From: JBLHZY01 sp050633265
GTDB lineage: Bacteria; Pseudomonadota; Alphaproteobacteria; Rhodobacterales; Rhodobacteraceae
DNA: 64,000 bases
NCBI GenBank assembly: GCA_050633265.1
Contig: JBOEGE010000001.1
Coordinates: 310,001 to 374,000 of the forward strand
Reading direction: 5' to 3'
The notes under the pieces were generated by a model that did no database searches, was not told the DNA's origin, and worked only from the letters and a program-made list of their open reading frames with translations. How positions within the stretch are numbered: the stretch's first letter is position 1; the number at the start of each line of letters is the position of its first letter. Position numbers and translations under genes: made by a program. Shown here piece after piece: positions 53,063-62,148 of the stretch.

Positions 53063-53835
53063 AGGGTGCGTTTGCGCGTATAAAGCGCCTTTTGCTTGGC
53101 ATTCATCGCGACCGTATCCATCACCAGACAGACATCCGTTGTGTTAAACGCATGATCGACAAAGGCCCCCTCGCCCACACAGCCCCCAAGGCGCAGGTAA
53201 GCCTTGATCAGCGCAGGCATTTCCAAAATCGCGCGGCGGCGATCGACCTGATCATCGGGCAGCAAATCCATCGATTGAAAATGCGCGCTATGGGCCCGCA
53301 CGCGCAATGGCTCGGGCGCCAGATGGCGATGATGGAGGAGCGAAAGCGGCTGGGTCAGCGCGGTGATATCTGTGCCATGAAAGCTGGCCGTGCCGAACAG
53401 AACATCAATCTTATGCTCCAAAACAAAGGCGCCAAGCCCGTTCCAAAGCTGATACATCGCCGATCCGCCGCGATAACTTGGATGCAAACACGAACGCCCA
53501 AGCTCCAAAAGCTGGCGCCCCGATTGTTCAAGCACGCTCAGATCATATTCCGCAGAGGTGTAAAACCCGCCCGCGCGCGCAGCATCCTCATTGCCCATGA
53601 TCCGGTAAACACCAATCGCCCGCTCACCCAAGGGGCGCGCGTGATCAAACAATATCAAATGGCGGTAAAACGGATCAAGCGCATCCATTTCAAGGCGCGC
53701 CTCGTGATCAACCATATCCCCATCGCCGCCCAATTCCTCAACAAAAACAACATAGCGAAGCCGCTGCGCCTCGCGCAGATCCGCCTCATCACGCGCAAAA
53801 CGTAGCTCGAATTGGGGAGGAGGTTTGGCTGTCAT
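53059..53835 (-). CDS. olsB: OlsB-like ornithine-acyl-ACP N-acyltransferase
   Basis: 258 residues with a GNAT-like fold typical of OlsB (FARDEADLREAQRLRYVVFVEELGGDG, LELGRSCLHPSYRGG, LFGTASFHGTD, LIKAYLRLGGCVGEGAFVDHAFNTTDVCLVMD). It attaches a 3-hydroxyacyl chain to ornithine. It is the first gene of the two-gene lipid operon, with the PlsC-type enzyme overlapping by four bases. Confidence 0.92.
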   Translation of the reverse strand: MTAKPPPQFELRFARDEADLREAQRLRYVVFVEELGGDGDMVDHEARLEMDALDPFYRHLILFDHARPLGERAIGVYRIMGNEDAARAGGFYTSAEYDLSVLEQSGRQLLELGRSCLHPSYRGGSAMYQLWNGLGAFVLEHKIDVLFGTASFHGTDITALTQPLSLLHHRHLAPEPLRVRAHSAHFQSMDLLPDDQVDRRRAILEMPALIKAYLRLGGCVGEGAFVDHAFNTTDVCLVMDTVAMNAKQKALYTRKRTL

Positions 53836-54101
53836 CTACTCGGCTTGTTCTGAGGTAAGGCACCAAACATCTGAGATGTCGGGCGCAAAGGCATAGGGCG
53901 AAACGGTGTAGCGCGGCGATTGCGCGCAAGAAGCGGGATGGCGTGAGGATGGGCCAGATGAGGTTTGGGCGCGCGTTGCATACGAAAAGGTTTCGCGGGT
54001 TCTACGATTTGCCGCGATCCATTGCAAGCAAACGCGCGCATGCATTGCCCGCGCCCGGGGCGAGAAAAAACAATGGCCCGCGCCGGCTCATTCATCAGCT
54101 G

Positions 54102-54293
54102 TTAACCATTTGGTAATGCCAGCGTGAGATGCACAATGGAACCGTCGATAACAACTTTGCCAGAATGCTCAAACATAACCGTGATTTTGCCGTTAATATT
54201 CGTCTGAACCTGGCCAAGCCCCCAATCCGGCTGGCCCGGGTGACGGACCAATTGACCCGGCTCCAACATCGCATTCAAATCCATCATCGACAT
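54102..54293 (-). CDS. DUF3553 protein, 63 aa
   Basis: MSMMDLNAMLEPGQLVRHPG, then PDWGLGQVQTNINGKITVMFEH and SGKVVIDG: the DUF3553 signature (HP-x-PDWG-x-GQV ... TV-x-FE). The function is unknown; the fold resembles small SH3-like nucleic-acid or protein-binding domains. It is divergent from chpT. Confidence 0.88.
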   Translation of the reverse strand: MSMMDLNAMLEPGQLVRHPGQPDWGLGQVQTNINGKITVMFEHSGKVVIDGSIVHLTLALPNG

Positions 54294-54473
54294 CCCGCAA
54301 CCCTGTCCGTTACAATTTTAGGCAAATCCGCCCCAATCTGGCGCGCCACGCTTGATACCGCATCTACCACGGCACAGCTTTAAAAACGAGCCCAGCATAT
54401 GCAAACACCACAGCCCGCCCCTTCGCCCGATCCGCAATCGGCCAGAACGGCCCGCCAGACCGAAAGGCAACGC

Positions 54474-55073
54474 ATGACAACATCCCCAAGAGATCTGACC
54501 GCCCTGCTCGGCTCGCGCATCTGCCATGATCTTATCAGCCCGCTGGGGGCGATCAGCAACGGGGTCGAATTGCTGGCCATGTCGGGCATGGGCAATTCGC
54601 CGGAAATGGCGCTGATTGCAGAAAGCGTGACCAATGCCAATGCGCGCATCCGGTTCTTTCGTGTGGCCTTTGGCGCTGCGGCCGAGGGGCAGATGATCTC
54701 GGCGCGCGAAATCCGCGATATCCTGCATGGGATGACAGCCGGATCGCGCTTTGAGGTTGAGTGGCTGATCGATGAAGATACGCCCCGGCGCGAAGCCAAA
54801 CTGGCGCTCTTGGTGATCCAGTGCTTTGAAACGGCCATGCCTTGGGGCGGCAAAGTCTCTGTTCTGCGCGACGGCGAGACTTGGACGATGAGCGGCGTGG
54901 CGGATCGCACAAAAATCGAGCCCGACCTTTGGGAAGTGCTCAGCAATCCTATGTCGGCCCATGATGTTTCGGCGGCGCAGATCCAATTCCTGCTCGCGCC
55001 CCTAAGTGCGGCGGAGATGGGCCGCAAACTGACGGTGCTCACCTCTGAACAAGGCGCAACCTTCCGCTTTTAG
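54474..55073 (+). CDS. chpT: Histidine phosphotransferase ChpT
   Basis: 199 residues from the ATG at 54474, with AAAGG seven bases upstream; a longer start at 54399 lacks a ribosome binding site. The dimerisation helix holds H18 in SRICHDLISPLGAISNGVELL, the hallmark of ChpT, followed by a degenerate HATPase-like domain. ChpT passes phosphate from CckA to CtrA and CpdR. Its presence fits the two CtrA-type sites found in this window. Confidence 0.95.
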   Translation: MTTSPRDLTALLGSRICHDLISPLGAISNGVELLAMSGMGNSPEMALIAESVTNANARIRFFRVAFGAAAEGQMISAREIRDILHGMTAGSRFEVEWLIDEDTPRREAKLALLVIQCFETAMPWGGKVSVLRDGETWTMSGVADRTKIEPDLWEVLSNPMSAHDVSAAQIQFLLAPLSAAEMGRKLTVLTSEQGATFRF

Positions 55074-55077
55074 CGCC

Positions 55078-56349
55078 CTAGGCCCGAACGATCCCTTCGC
55101 CCGACACCAGATATTTAAACGAGGTCAGCTGTTCGGCGCCAACCGGCCCGCGCGCATGCATTTTACCTGTCGCAATCCCGATCTCAGCCCCCATGCCAAA
55201 TTCGCCCCCATCGGCAAATTGTGTCGAGGTGTTGCGCATCAAAATCGCGCTGTCGAGCCGCTGAAAGAAGCGATCGGCGGCGGCGTCATCCTCGGTGATG
55301 ATGCAATCGGTATGGTTCGAGCCATAGGTGCGGATATGGGCAATCGCATCGTCAATGCTTTCAACAACCCGCGCGGCGATAATCATATCAAGGAACTCGT
55401 GCCCCCAATCATCGCTTTGGGCGGCCACGGTCCCGGCGACCTGCGCCAAATCCGCATCCGCACGAACTTCAACCCCGGCCTCAATCAACGCCTTAACAAG
55501 CGCCTGTCCCAAACCATCGGCCACCGCGCGGTGCACCAATAGGCATTCGGCCGAGCCGCAAGTCCCGGTGCGCCGGGTCTTGGCATTGAGCAAAACGCGC
55601 ATGGCTTTGTCAGGGTCGGCGGCCGCATCCACATAGACATGCACGATGCCCTCAAGATGGGCAAAAACCGGCACGCGGGCTTCGCGCTGGACAAGCCCAA
55701 CAAGCCCCTTACCGCCGCGCGGCACGATCACATCAATCGTATCGACCATGGTCAGCATCTCTTGAACCGCGGCGCGGTCGCGCGTTGGCACAAGCTGAAT
55801 GGCGGCCTCTGGCAGGCCCGCTGCGCGCAGCCCTTCAACAAGGCAAGCATGGATCGCGCCCGAGCTATGAAGGCTTTCGGACCCGCCGCGCAGGATCACC
55901 GCATTGCCCGCTTTCAGGCAAAGCGCGCCCGCATCCGCCGTCACATTCGGGCGACTCTCATAGATCACCCCGATCACCCCAAGCGGCGTGCGCACGCGCT
56001 TGATATGCAGGCCCGTTGGCTGATCCCATTCGGTCATCACTTCGCCAACAGGATCCTTTTGCCCGGCAACCGCGCGCAGGCTGGCCGCGATCCCTTCAAC
56101 CCGGGGCCGATCAAGCATAAGCCGATCCAGCATCGCCGCCGAAAGCCCCTTTTCGCGGCCATAATCCATATCAAGCGCATTGGCTTTGATGATCTCATCG
56201 GCGCGCGCCATGATCGCATCTGCGGCGGCCTCAAGCGCGGCTTGTTTGATCGCAGACGGCGCAAAGGCAAGCTCCGCCGAAGCCGCCCGCGCCCTTGCCC
56301 CAATCGCATTCATCAGAGCGGGAATGTCGTTTGTGTCCAGATCTTTCAT
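55078..56349 (-). CDS. proA: Gamma-glutamyl phosphate reductase ProA
   Basis: 423 residues, usual length. Aldehyde dehydrogenase-like fold with the catalytic Cys in TRRTGTCGSAECLLVH and the segments VIYESRPNVTADAGALC and IVPRGGKGLV. It is the second step of proline synthesis. It overlaps proB by four bases (ATGA, 56346). Confidence 0.97.
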   Translation of the reverse strand: MKDLDTNDIPALMNAIGARARAASAELAFAPSAIKQAALEAAADAIMARADEIIKANALDMDYGREKGLSAAMLDRLMLDRPRVEGIAASLRAVAGQKDPVGEVMTEWDQPTGLHIKRVRTPLGVIGVIYESRPNVTADAGALCLKAGNAVILRGGSESLHSSGAIHACLVEGLRAAGLPEAAIQLVPTRDRAAVQEMLTMVDTIDVIVPRGGKGLVGLVQREARVPVFAHLEGIVHVYVDAAADPDKAMRVLLNAKTRRTGTCGSAECLLVHRAVADGLGQALVKALIEAGVEVRADADLAQVAGTVAAQSDDWGHEFLDMIIAARVVESIDDAIAHIRTYGSNHTDCIITEDDAAADRFFQRLDSAILMRNTSTQFADGGEFGMGAEIGIATGKMHARGPVGAEQLTSFKYLVSGEGIVRA

Positions 56350-57452
56350 ATCACCATATCATCCCTGTGGATCAGCGCCGCACGCCCCGAATAGCCCAAA
56401 ATCGCCTCAATGTCACCCGACTGCGCGCCCTTGATCAAGCGCGCCTCTTGCGCTGTGTAGCGGATCAGCCCAACACCAATGCGCGCCCCATCCGGCCCAA
56501 CAATTGCAACAGGCGCGCCGCGCCCAAAGCCGCCCCGCACCCCAACAACCCCGGCCGGAAGCAAAGATTTGCCGTTGTTAAGCGCCCGAATGGCCCCCGC
56601 ATCAACAATAATATCGCCGCGCGGTTTCATCGCCCCAATCCAGCTTTTGCGCGCCGTATGGGGATCGCCTTGGGCGGTAAACCAAGTGCATCGCGCGCCG
56701 TTTTCCAGCGCCTGCAAGGGGCGCAAAACAGAGCCCTGGGTGATCGCCATGGCGCAGCCGCCCGCCGTTGCGGTGATGGCCGCCAAAAGCTTGGTCTTCA
56801 TCCCGCCCTTGGAAAGGCCCGAAATCGGATCGCCCGCCATGGCCTCGATCTCGGGGGTGATCTCATCAATGACCGGGTAAAAATCGACAGGTTTTGCGCC
56901 ATGCGGATCGCCGCTGTAAAACCCATCCACATCCGAAAGCAGGATCAGCTGATCTGCGCCAACGGTCACAGCGATTTGCGCCGCCAGACGATCATTATCG
57001 CCAAAGCGGATTTCATCGGTCGCCACCGTATCATTTTCGTTCACAATCGGCACGACCCCAAGCGCAAGCAACTGATCCAACGTGGCGCGCGCATTCAAAT
57101 AGCGGCGCCGATCCGAAGTATCCTCAAGCGTCATCAAGACCTGCCCGGTGATCACGCCAAGGGGCATCAAAGCCTCCTGATAGGCGCGCGCAAGGCGAAT
57201 TTGGCCGACAGCAGCCGAGGCCTGAGATTGCTCAAGCGGCAGCGCGCCGCCGGGCAAACCAAGCACTTCGCGCCCCAAAGCAATCGAGCCAGAGGAGACA
57301 AGAATAACCCGGGTGCCGCGCGCCCGGATGGCCGCAACATCGGCCGCCAATCCCGCCAGCCATTCGCCGCGAATTGAGCCCGTGGCCCGATCAACCAAAA
57401 GGGCCGAGCCGATCTTTACAACGAGGATGCGTGCCTCCGCTAAGGCTGCCAA
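56346..57452 (-). CDS. proB: Glutamate 5-kinase ProB
   Basis: 368 residues: amino-acid kinase domain (VKIGSALLVD, VSSGSIALGREVLG, NENDTVATDEIRFGDND, LLSDVDGFY) plus a C-terminal PUA domain (~275-360). It is the first step of proline synthesis. Its 5' end overlaps the obgE 3' end by 13 bases, so translation is coupled. Confidence 0.97.
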   Translation of the reverse strand: MAALAEARILVVKIGSALLVDRATGSIRGEWLAGLAADVAAIRARGTRVILVSSGSIALGREVLGLPGGALPLEQSQASAAVGQIRLARAYQEALMPLGVITGQVLMTLEDTSDRRRYLNARATLDQLLALGVVPIVNENDTVATDEIRFGDNDRLAAQIAVTVGADQLILLSDVDGFYSGDPHGAKPVDFYPVIDEITPEIEAMAGDPISGLSKGGMKTKLLAAITATAGGCAMAITQGSVLRPLQALENGARCTWFTAQGDPHTARKSWIGAMKPRGDIIVDAGAIRALNNGKSLLPAGVVGVRGGFGRGAPVAIVGPDGARIGVGLIRYTAQEARLIKGAQSGDIEAILGYSGRAALIHRDDMVI

Positions 57453-58486
57453 GGGGCGCCCTCCTCGTCTGATTGCTCTTCTTTGACCGCACGCAAACGA
57501 TCCATCGAAATCTCGGCCTTCAGCGCGCGCAGAACTTCTGTCACCCCAAGCTGCGCCACACCAGACATTTCATAGACCCGCCCGCCGCTGGCTGCCTCAA
57601 GCGCGGCGCGTTTTTGCGCCAGCTCTTCGGGTGCAATCGCATCGACCTTGTTGAGCACCGTCACACGCGGCTTTTTGGCAAGGGCTTCGGCATAGGCTTC
57701 CAGCTCGCCAATGATCGTGTCATGCGCCAAAGCGACATCATCCGCCGTGCCATCCACAAGATGCAGCAAGACCGCGCAACGCTCCACATGGCCCAAGAAC
57801 AAATCCCCAAGGCCGCGCCCCTCAGAGGCGCCCGCAATCAGCCCGGGGATATCCGCCACAACGAATTCAGCCCCATCAACCGCCACAACGCCCAAATTGG
57901 GCACCAGCGTTGTAAAGGGGTAATCCGCAACCTTTGGGCGCGCGTTTGAAGTGGCTGCGAGAAACGTGCTTTTGCCCGCATTCGGCAGGCCCAAGAGCCC
58001 GGCATCTGCAATCAGTTTGAGCCGCAGCCAGATGGTCCGCTCAACCCCTTCAAGCCCGGGATTGGCACGGCGCGGCGCTTGGTTGGTGGCGCTTTTGAAA
58101 TGCAGATTGCCAAAGCCGCCATTGCCGCCCTTGGCCAGCAAGACCCGTTGACCAACTTCGGTCATATCCGCCAGTACGGTTTCTTGATCTTCATCAAGGA
58201 TTTCAGTGCCGGCCGGAACGCGCAGAACAATATCATCGCCGTCTTTGCCGGTACGGTTCTGGCCCATGCCCGCTTGGCCGTTGCGCGCAAAGAAATGCTG
58301 CTGATAGCGAAAATCGATCAGCGTATTCAGCCCCTCAACCGCCTCGGCCCAGACATCCCCCCCGCGCCCGCCATCGCCGCCATTGGGGCCACCGTATTCG
58401 ATATATTTCTCCCGGCGAAACGAGACGCAACCGCCGCCGCCGCCGCCAGAGCGGATATGGACTTTGCACAGATCGAGAAATTTCAT
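57440..58486 (-). CDS. obgE: GTPase ObgE/CgtA
   Basis: 348 residues. Glycine-rich Obg fold (IRSGGGGGGCVSFRREKYIEYGG, 11-33), then a GTPase with G1 GLPNAGKST (166-174), G3 DIPG and G4 NKVD. It acts in 50S assembly and stress control. It belongs to the rplU-rpmA-GNAT-obgE-proBA run. Confidence 0.97.
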   Translation of the reverse strand: MKFLDLCKVHIRSGGGGGGCVSFRREKYIEYGGPNGGDGGRGGDVWAEAVEGLNTLIDFRYQQHFFARNGQAGMGQNRTGKDGDDIVLRVPAGTEILDEDQETVLADMTEVGQRVLLAKGGNGGFGNLHFKSATNQAPRRANPGLEGVERTIWLRLKLIADAGLLGLPNAGKSTFLAATSNARPKVADYPFTTLVPNLGVVAVDGAEFVVADIPGLIAGASEGRGLGDLFLGHVERCAVLLHLVDGTADDVALAHDTIIGELEAYAEALAKKPRVTVLNKVDAIAPEELAQKRAALEAASGGRVYEMSGVAQLGVTEVLRALKAEISMDRLRAVKEEQSDEEGAPWQP

Positions 58487-58623
58487 GATGCGGCCTTAAT
58501 AGGATGTGTTGCCCCGCGATACGTTACTCTGGCGCTTTGCTCAAGTCTTGGGCGCGATATGGGCTGGTTTTGCGCGCTTTGGAGCAGAAAACAATTGGCA
58601 GGATTTGGGGCGGATGTGGGATT

Positions 58624-58648
58624 TGAGTATTTGGGCCAAGAAAAAGTT
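58624..58648. repeat. Variant copy of the dispersed TGAGTATTT/CCAAGAAAAAGT repeat
   Basis: TGAGTATTTGGGCCAAGAAAAAGTT, differing at a few positions from the copies at 46494 and 49386. It lies between obgE and the GNAT gene. Confidence 0.8.
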
Positions 58649-58749
58649 GGCCGATCAGGGGGTGATGCGGGTATGGGGCGCGCGGATATGGATGAGCTTT
58701 GCCTCTTAACCGATTGATTTTAGGCCTTATATGGGCGTGCGCTTTGGCT

Positions 58750-59292
58750 TTAGGTGATTTTGCGCAGATAGGTCCAGGTTGGCACAGTTGCATTGCGCGC
58801 AACCGAAAATGTTTCCGCCTCGCCCAGATATTCAAAGCCATTATTGGTGACAACGCGCGCCGAGGCTGCATTGTCTTGGAAGACTTCGGCAAAGAGGGTT
58901 TTTGAAGCCTGCGGATTGGTCTCGATGATCGCTCGCAGCGCGCCAGAGGCCAGCCCTGTGCCCCAAAAGGCCGGCGCAACCCAGTAGCCCACTTCGGATT
59001 GAGCGCGCTCCATCGGTTTGAGGCTGATCACGCCAAGCACTTCGCCAAGGCCCGAATTTGAGCCATCCAGCGCCCAGGTTTGATTGGGGTTGCCCTCAGA
59101 AAGCACCCGTTTGATGAAAGCATCGGTTGAGCCCGGCGGCAAAGGATGCGGAATGGTGCGGGTAAAGCGCGCCACCCGTTCATCGCCTGCATACATTGAC
59201 AAAAGCCCAGCATCCGATACGCGCAGCGGACGCAGCACGAAACGCTCAGTTTCAATAACGGGTGGCTGGGCCACTTGCTTTGTCAAACTCAT
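58750..59292 (-). CDS. GNAT family N-acetyltransferase (RimJ/RimL type)
   Basis: 180 residues from the ATG at 59292, with AAAGGAGG upstream. RimJ-like start (ETERFVLRPLRVSDAGLL), GYWVAPAFWGTGLASGAL acetyl-CoA loop and NNGFEYLGE tail. The substrate is unknown; its position next to ribosomal and Obg genes is common in this order and hints at protein N-acetylation. Confidence 0.9.
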   Translation of the reverse strand: MSLTKQVAQPPVIETERFVLRPLRVSDAGLLSMYAGDERVARFTRTIPHPLPPGSTDAFIKRVLSEGNPNQTWALDGSNSGLGEVLGVISLKPMERAQSEVGYWVAPAFWGTGLASGALRAIIETNPQASKTLFAEVFQDNAASARVVTNNGFEYLGEAETFSVARNATVPTWTYLRKIT

Positions 59293-59444
59293 CAGAGCCT
59301 CCTTTCGAGGAGAACAATCTTTCTTGGCATTAATCTTGGCATTATACAGGGCCCATGTCGCGCCCCGGATCGCAGCATTGGGGCGGCGAGAAGCACCCCT
59401 AAACAAGAAATGTAAACAAGCCCCTTTCGCCATTCTGGCAGGGC

Positions 59445-59478
59445 AAATAAAAAGGGGACCGGCTTGGCGCCGATCCCC
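59445..59478 (-). terminator. Terminator after rpmA
   Basis: On the minus strand: GGGGATCGGC, short loop, GCCGGTCCCC, then TTTTTATTT. It separates rplU-rpmA from the GNAT-obgE-proBA part, wholly or as an attenuator. Confidence 0.8.
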
Positions 59479-59503
59479 CTCATTTTGTATCTAAGGTCTC
59501 GGC

Positions 59504-59773
59504 TTATTCAGCGGCTTTTGCAGCCGGGAGAACCGAAATAAAGGTACGGCCTTTGAGGCCTTTGTGGAAAGTCACATCCCCTTCAGTCACGGCAAAGATT
59601 GTATGGTCGCGGCCAAGGCCAACGCCCTCGCCTGGCCAAAACTTTGTGCCGCGCTGACGCACGATGATATTTCCGGGGATCGCTTTTTGACCACCGTAGA
59701 GTTTTACACCAAGGCGGCGACCAGCTGAGTCGCGGCCGTTGCGGGATGAACCACCAGCTTTTTTGTGTGCCAT
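59504..59773 (-). CDS. rpmA: 50S ribosomal protein L27
   Basis: 89 residues, MAHKKAGGSSRNGRDSAGRRLGVK, the L27 start that reaches the peptidyl transferase centre. It lies 6 bp after rplU. Confidence 0.98.
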   Translation of the reverse strand: MAHKKAGGSSRNGRDSAGRRLGVKLYGGQKAIPGNIIVRQRGTKFWPGEGVGLGRDHTIFAVTEGDVTFHKGLKGRTFISVLPAAKAAE

Positions 59774-59779
59774 GGGGTC

Positions 59780-60340
59780 TTACTCCTTATCAGCTGCTTT
59801 TTTAGCGGCTGGCTTTTTGGCCGGCGCTTTTTTAGCAGCAGGTTTCTTTTCAGCAGCGGCGGCTTTGGCCTTTGGGGCTGCTTTTGCTTTTGGCGCAGCA
59901 GCTTTTTCCGCTTTGGGAGCAGCCGCTTTTTTGGCCGCAGGCTTTTTCGCCGCTGGCTTCTTTGCCTCAGGCGATGCAACGGAGGCAGGCGCAGAAGCGG
60001 CACCGATGGCTGCTTTCACGCCGGACTTATCCGCGCCTTTTTCGAGAATATCTGTGATGCGCAGCAATGTGAGTTGCTGGCGGTGGCCTTTGGTGCGCTG
60101 CGAGCCGTGCTTGCGGCGGCGCTTAACGAAGTGAATCGTCTTAACGCCTTTGATCTGCTCGATAACTTCGGCCTGAACCCCAGCACCCGCAACAAGCGGC
60201 GCGCCAACAGTTGTGCCAACCATCAGAACATCATTGAATTGGATCGTTTCACCAGCATCAGCAGCGAGTTTCTCTACGCGCAGCACATCGCCGCTCTGAA
60301 CCCGATACTGTTTGCCACCAGTCTTAAGGACTGCAAACAT
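59780..60340 (-). CDS. rplU: 50S ribosomal protein L21 with long Lys/Ala-rich tail
   Basis: 186 residues from the ATG at 60340 (MFAVLKTGGKQYRV), with AAGGAAA upstream. Residues 1-~103 are the complete L21 core (HFVKRRRKHGSQRTKGHRQQ). The remaining ~80 are low-complexity, dominated by KKPAAKK and APKA repeats like a histone H1 tail. Core L21 is about 103 residues; tails occur in alphaproteobacteria, but this one is long. It is likely disordered and RNA- or DNA-binding. Confidence 0.97.
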   Translation of the reverse strand: MFAVLKTGGKQYRVQSGDVLRVEKLAADAGETIQFNDVLMVGTTVGAPLVAGAGVQAEVIEQIKGVKTIHFVKRRRKHGSQRTKGHRQQLTLLRITDILEKGADKSGVKAAIGAASAPASVASPEAKKPAAKKPAAKKAAAPKAEKAAAPKAKAAPKAKAAAAEKKPAAKKAPAKKPAAKKAADKE

Positions 60341-60516
60341 GCGTCTTTCCTTCATCTACCGCGTTCTGTGGCCCCCTATCAAAGGGTGTTCGTGAAGCCT
60401 GCGCTTCGCCTCGAACGGCGCGCCCCAATGGGCGTCATTTAAAAAATCCGGGCAGAATCCCTGCTCCAGAACCGGGCTTATCTAAGGATTGCGCCTTTTA
60501 GTCAAGGATAAAGCGG

Positions 60517-61332
60517 CTATAAATCCTCGCCCGAGAGGAACTGCGCCGCGCCAAGCCCAAGCCCGCGCGAAACGCCCACATACATCTCGTCAAACGCGGC
60601 AAAAAGTGCGCGGTTCAGCGCCTTGCCCTCATCGGTTGTCGAAAGGGCGATATAGGCCTCAATATCCGCATCTTCCAGCGGCTCATAAGCAAGCCCAAGG
60701 AAGCTAAGAACCCATTCCTGCGTCTCATCGCGAATGCTCTCTTCCTGGCCCCAAACATCGGTGATGATCTGCTCTTGGGTGAGCTGCGCATCAAATGCGC
60801 CGCCATCCGCAAGGCCTGTATAAAACGCATAAGAGGCATTCAACGCCCCAACAACATTGGTCTCAACCAGATCATTGGCATCGCTGAACCGCTCCAAAAG
60901 CTGATGGCGCGGCGTGTCATCCTGGGCCGCAAGCAGCGCTGCATCCTTGGCCGCCTGCTCAAACGCCTCATCAAGCATGGCCCGGCGCGCCGATATTTCA
61001 AGCTCGGTAAACATCCGCCCGCGCTCAGAGGTAAAGAAGGCCTCAAGCGGGGCCAAATCCGTGCCCTCCAGCTCCGCCTCAAGCCGCGCGACAACGACCT
61101 CCTCCAAACCATCCGCATCGTAAATCTTATCAAGCAGCTGATCCCAAGCCCCGCCACCGCGCGCACCAAACATCTCGGCCGCGATCTCTTGGCCATATTC
61201 CAGCCCCTCAATGCGCATCACCTCAACAACGCCGCGAATTTGCAAAGCCTGCGCCAAAGCATCAACCCGCCGCTCCGCCATCGCCGGCAAAGCACCCAGC
61301 AAAGCGCATACAGTGATCATCATCCGCAACAT
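60517..61332 (-). CDS. DUF2059 domain protein, secreted
   Basis: 271 residues from the ATG at 61332, with GAGAGGAAA upstream; a signal peptide (MLRMMITVCALLGALPAMA) is clear. The body is helical, with the DUF2059-like pattern (EAFFTSERGRMFTELEISARRAML; YIALSTTDEGKALNRALFAAFDEMY). The periplasmic role is unknown. Confidence 0.83.
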   Translation of the reverse strand: MLRMMITVCALLGALPAMAERRVDALAQALQIRGVVEVMRIEGLEYGQEIAAEMFGARGGGAWDQLLDKIYDADGLEEVVVARLEAELEGTDLAPLEAFFTSERGRMFTELEISARRAMLDEAFEQAAKDAALLAAQDDTPRHQLLERFSDANDLVETNVVGALNASYAFYTGLADGGAFDAQLTQEQIITDVWGQEESIRDETQEWVLSFLGLAYEPLEDADIEAYIALSTTDEGKALNRALFAAFDEMYVGVSRGLGLGAAQFLSGEDL

Positions 61333-61851
61333 CGAATTTCCTCTCCCATGGCATCTCGCCAACCCCCGCGCCCACCAGCACGGCCCAAAAGCCAAACGGC
61401 GCAACAATTCCCCTTCAGGGTAGGCATCCCGCACCGCATTTCCAAGCCCTCACAAACAGATAGCCCCAGAATTCAGCGTGTTTTCGCTCCCGAAACACCG
61501 CCGCGCGCCCCCTTCCAACAATCGCCGCCAAACAGCCCAGCAACAAACCGCAGCGCAAATCACAACGCAAAACGCCCACCCAAAATATCCTCCCCCGGCC
61601 AAATCCCAGCCAAAGCCCGGCCCAAACCGCGCCCCCGCTGTCAATAAAGCCCGCGCCCCAAAACAACCGCCACGCCGCCCAAAAGCGCGCACCCATTCAC
61701 ACCTGTCCAAATATCCTGCCAAAGGCCCAACCAAAACCGCTCCATCAAAGCCGCGCCAAACGCCCCAATCGCACATCCCACAACCCTCAACACGAAAAGA
61801 GGTTGCACACCCCCGCCCGCCTCGCTAAATCACGCGCCACCAGACCCCCGC
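61333..61851. other. 519-bp AC-rich intergenic stretch before tRNA-Ser
   Basis: The plus strand is almost free of long purine runs (CCGCGCCCC, AAACCGCC-type sequence). Frames open on both strands because stop codons are rare in such composition. A possible 34-residue hydrophobic peptide on the minus strand (61641-61745; MERFWLGLWQDIWTGVNG...) lacks a ribosome binding site and is not called. No other feature seen. Confidence 0.6.
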
Positions 61852-61941
61852 GGAGAGGTGCCGGAGTGGTCGAACGGGGCGGTCTCGAAAACCGTTGAGC
61901 CTTCACGGGTTCCCAGGGTTCGAATCCCTGTCTCTCCGCCA
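61852..61941 (+). tRNA. tRNA-Ser (anticodon CGA)
   Basis: 90 nt. Acceptor GGAGAGG pairs with TCTCTCC (one G-U), with discriminator G and encoded CCA. The anticodon stem GCGGT/ACCGT carries loop CTCGAAA, anticodon CGA, reading UCG. A long variable arm (class II) and the T-loop TTCGAAT are present. Confidence 0.97.
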
Positions 61942-61950
61942 CAATTCCGT

Positions 61951-62148
61951 TTAAGTTATTGTTTTTACTTCAAAAATTGAAGGGCGATTGTTGCTTTGCA
62001 TGTTGCGCTGCATGTCGCGGATTTGGCTGTAAATACTGACGGACTGGCGCGAACCGGTCACGCACTCGTGAATGAAACCTTTGAGGTTCTTTAGAATTCT
62101 CTCTATGAGAGTGTGGGTGAATATTTGATTGTGAGGGCTGCATCTTGA
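61951..62148 (-). pseudogene. Possible C-terminal remnant of a lost gene
   Basis: A 65-codon open frame with protein-like composition (RILKNLKGFIHECVTGSRQSV, then RDMQRNMQSNNRPSIFEV) and a natural stop, but no start codon or ribosome binding site. Its upstream end coincides with the start of the divergent HNH gene. It may be the stump of a gene cut when the HNH segment arrived; alternatively chance. Confidence 0.35.

Noticed and set aside
54102..54116. TTAACCATTTGGTAA, a near CtrA box
   Set aside because: One arm is imperfect and it overlaps the stop codon of the DUF3553 gene rather than a promoter.
60775..61647. 290-codon plus-strand frame across the DUF2059 gene and its upstream region
   Set aside because: The composition is that of an antisense or stop-poor frame, and the minus strand has a signal peptide and a good ribosome binding site.
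61415..61776. Two overlapping minus-strand frames rich in Gly, Trp and Cys
   Set aside because: Open only because the strand is stop-poor; biased composition, no ribosome binding site, frames compete with each other.
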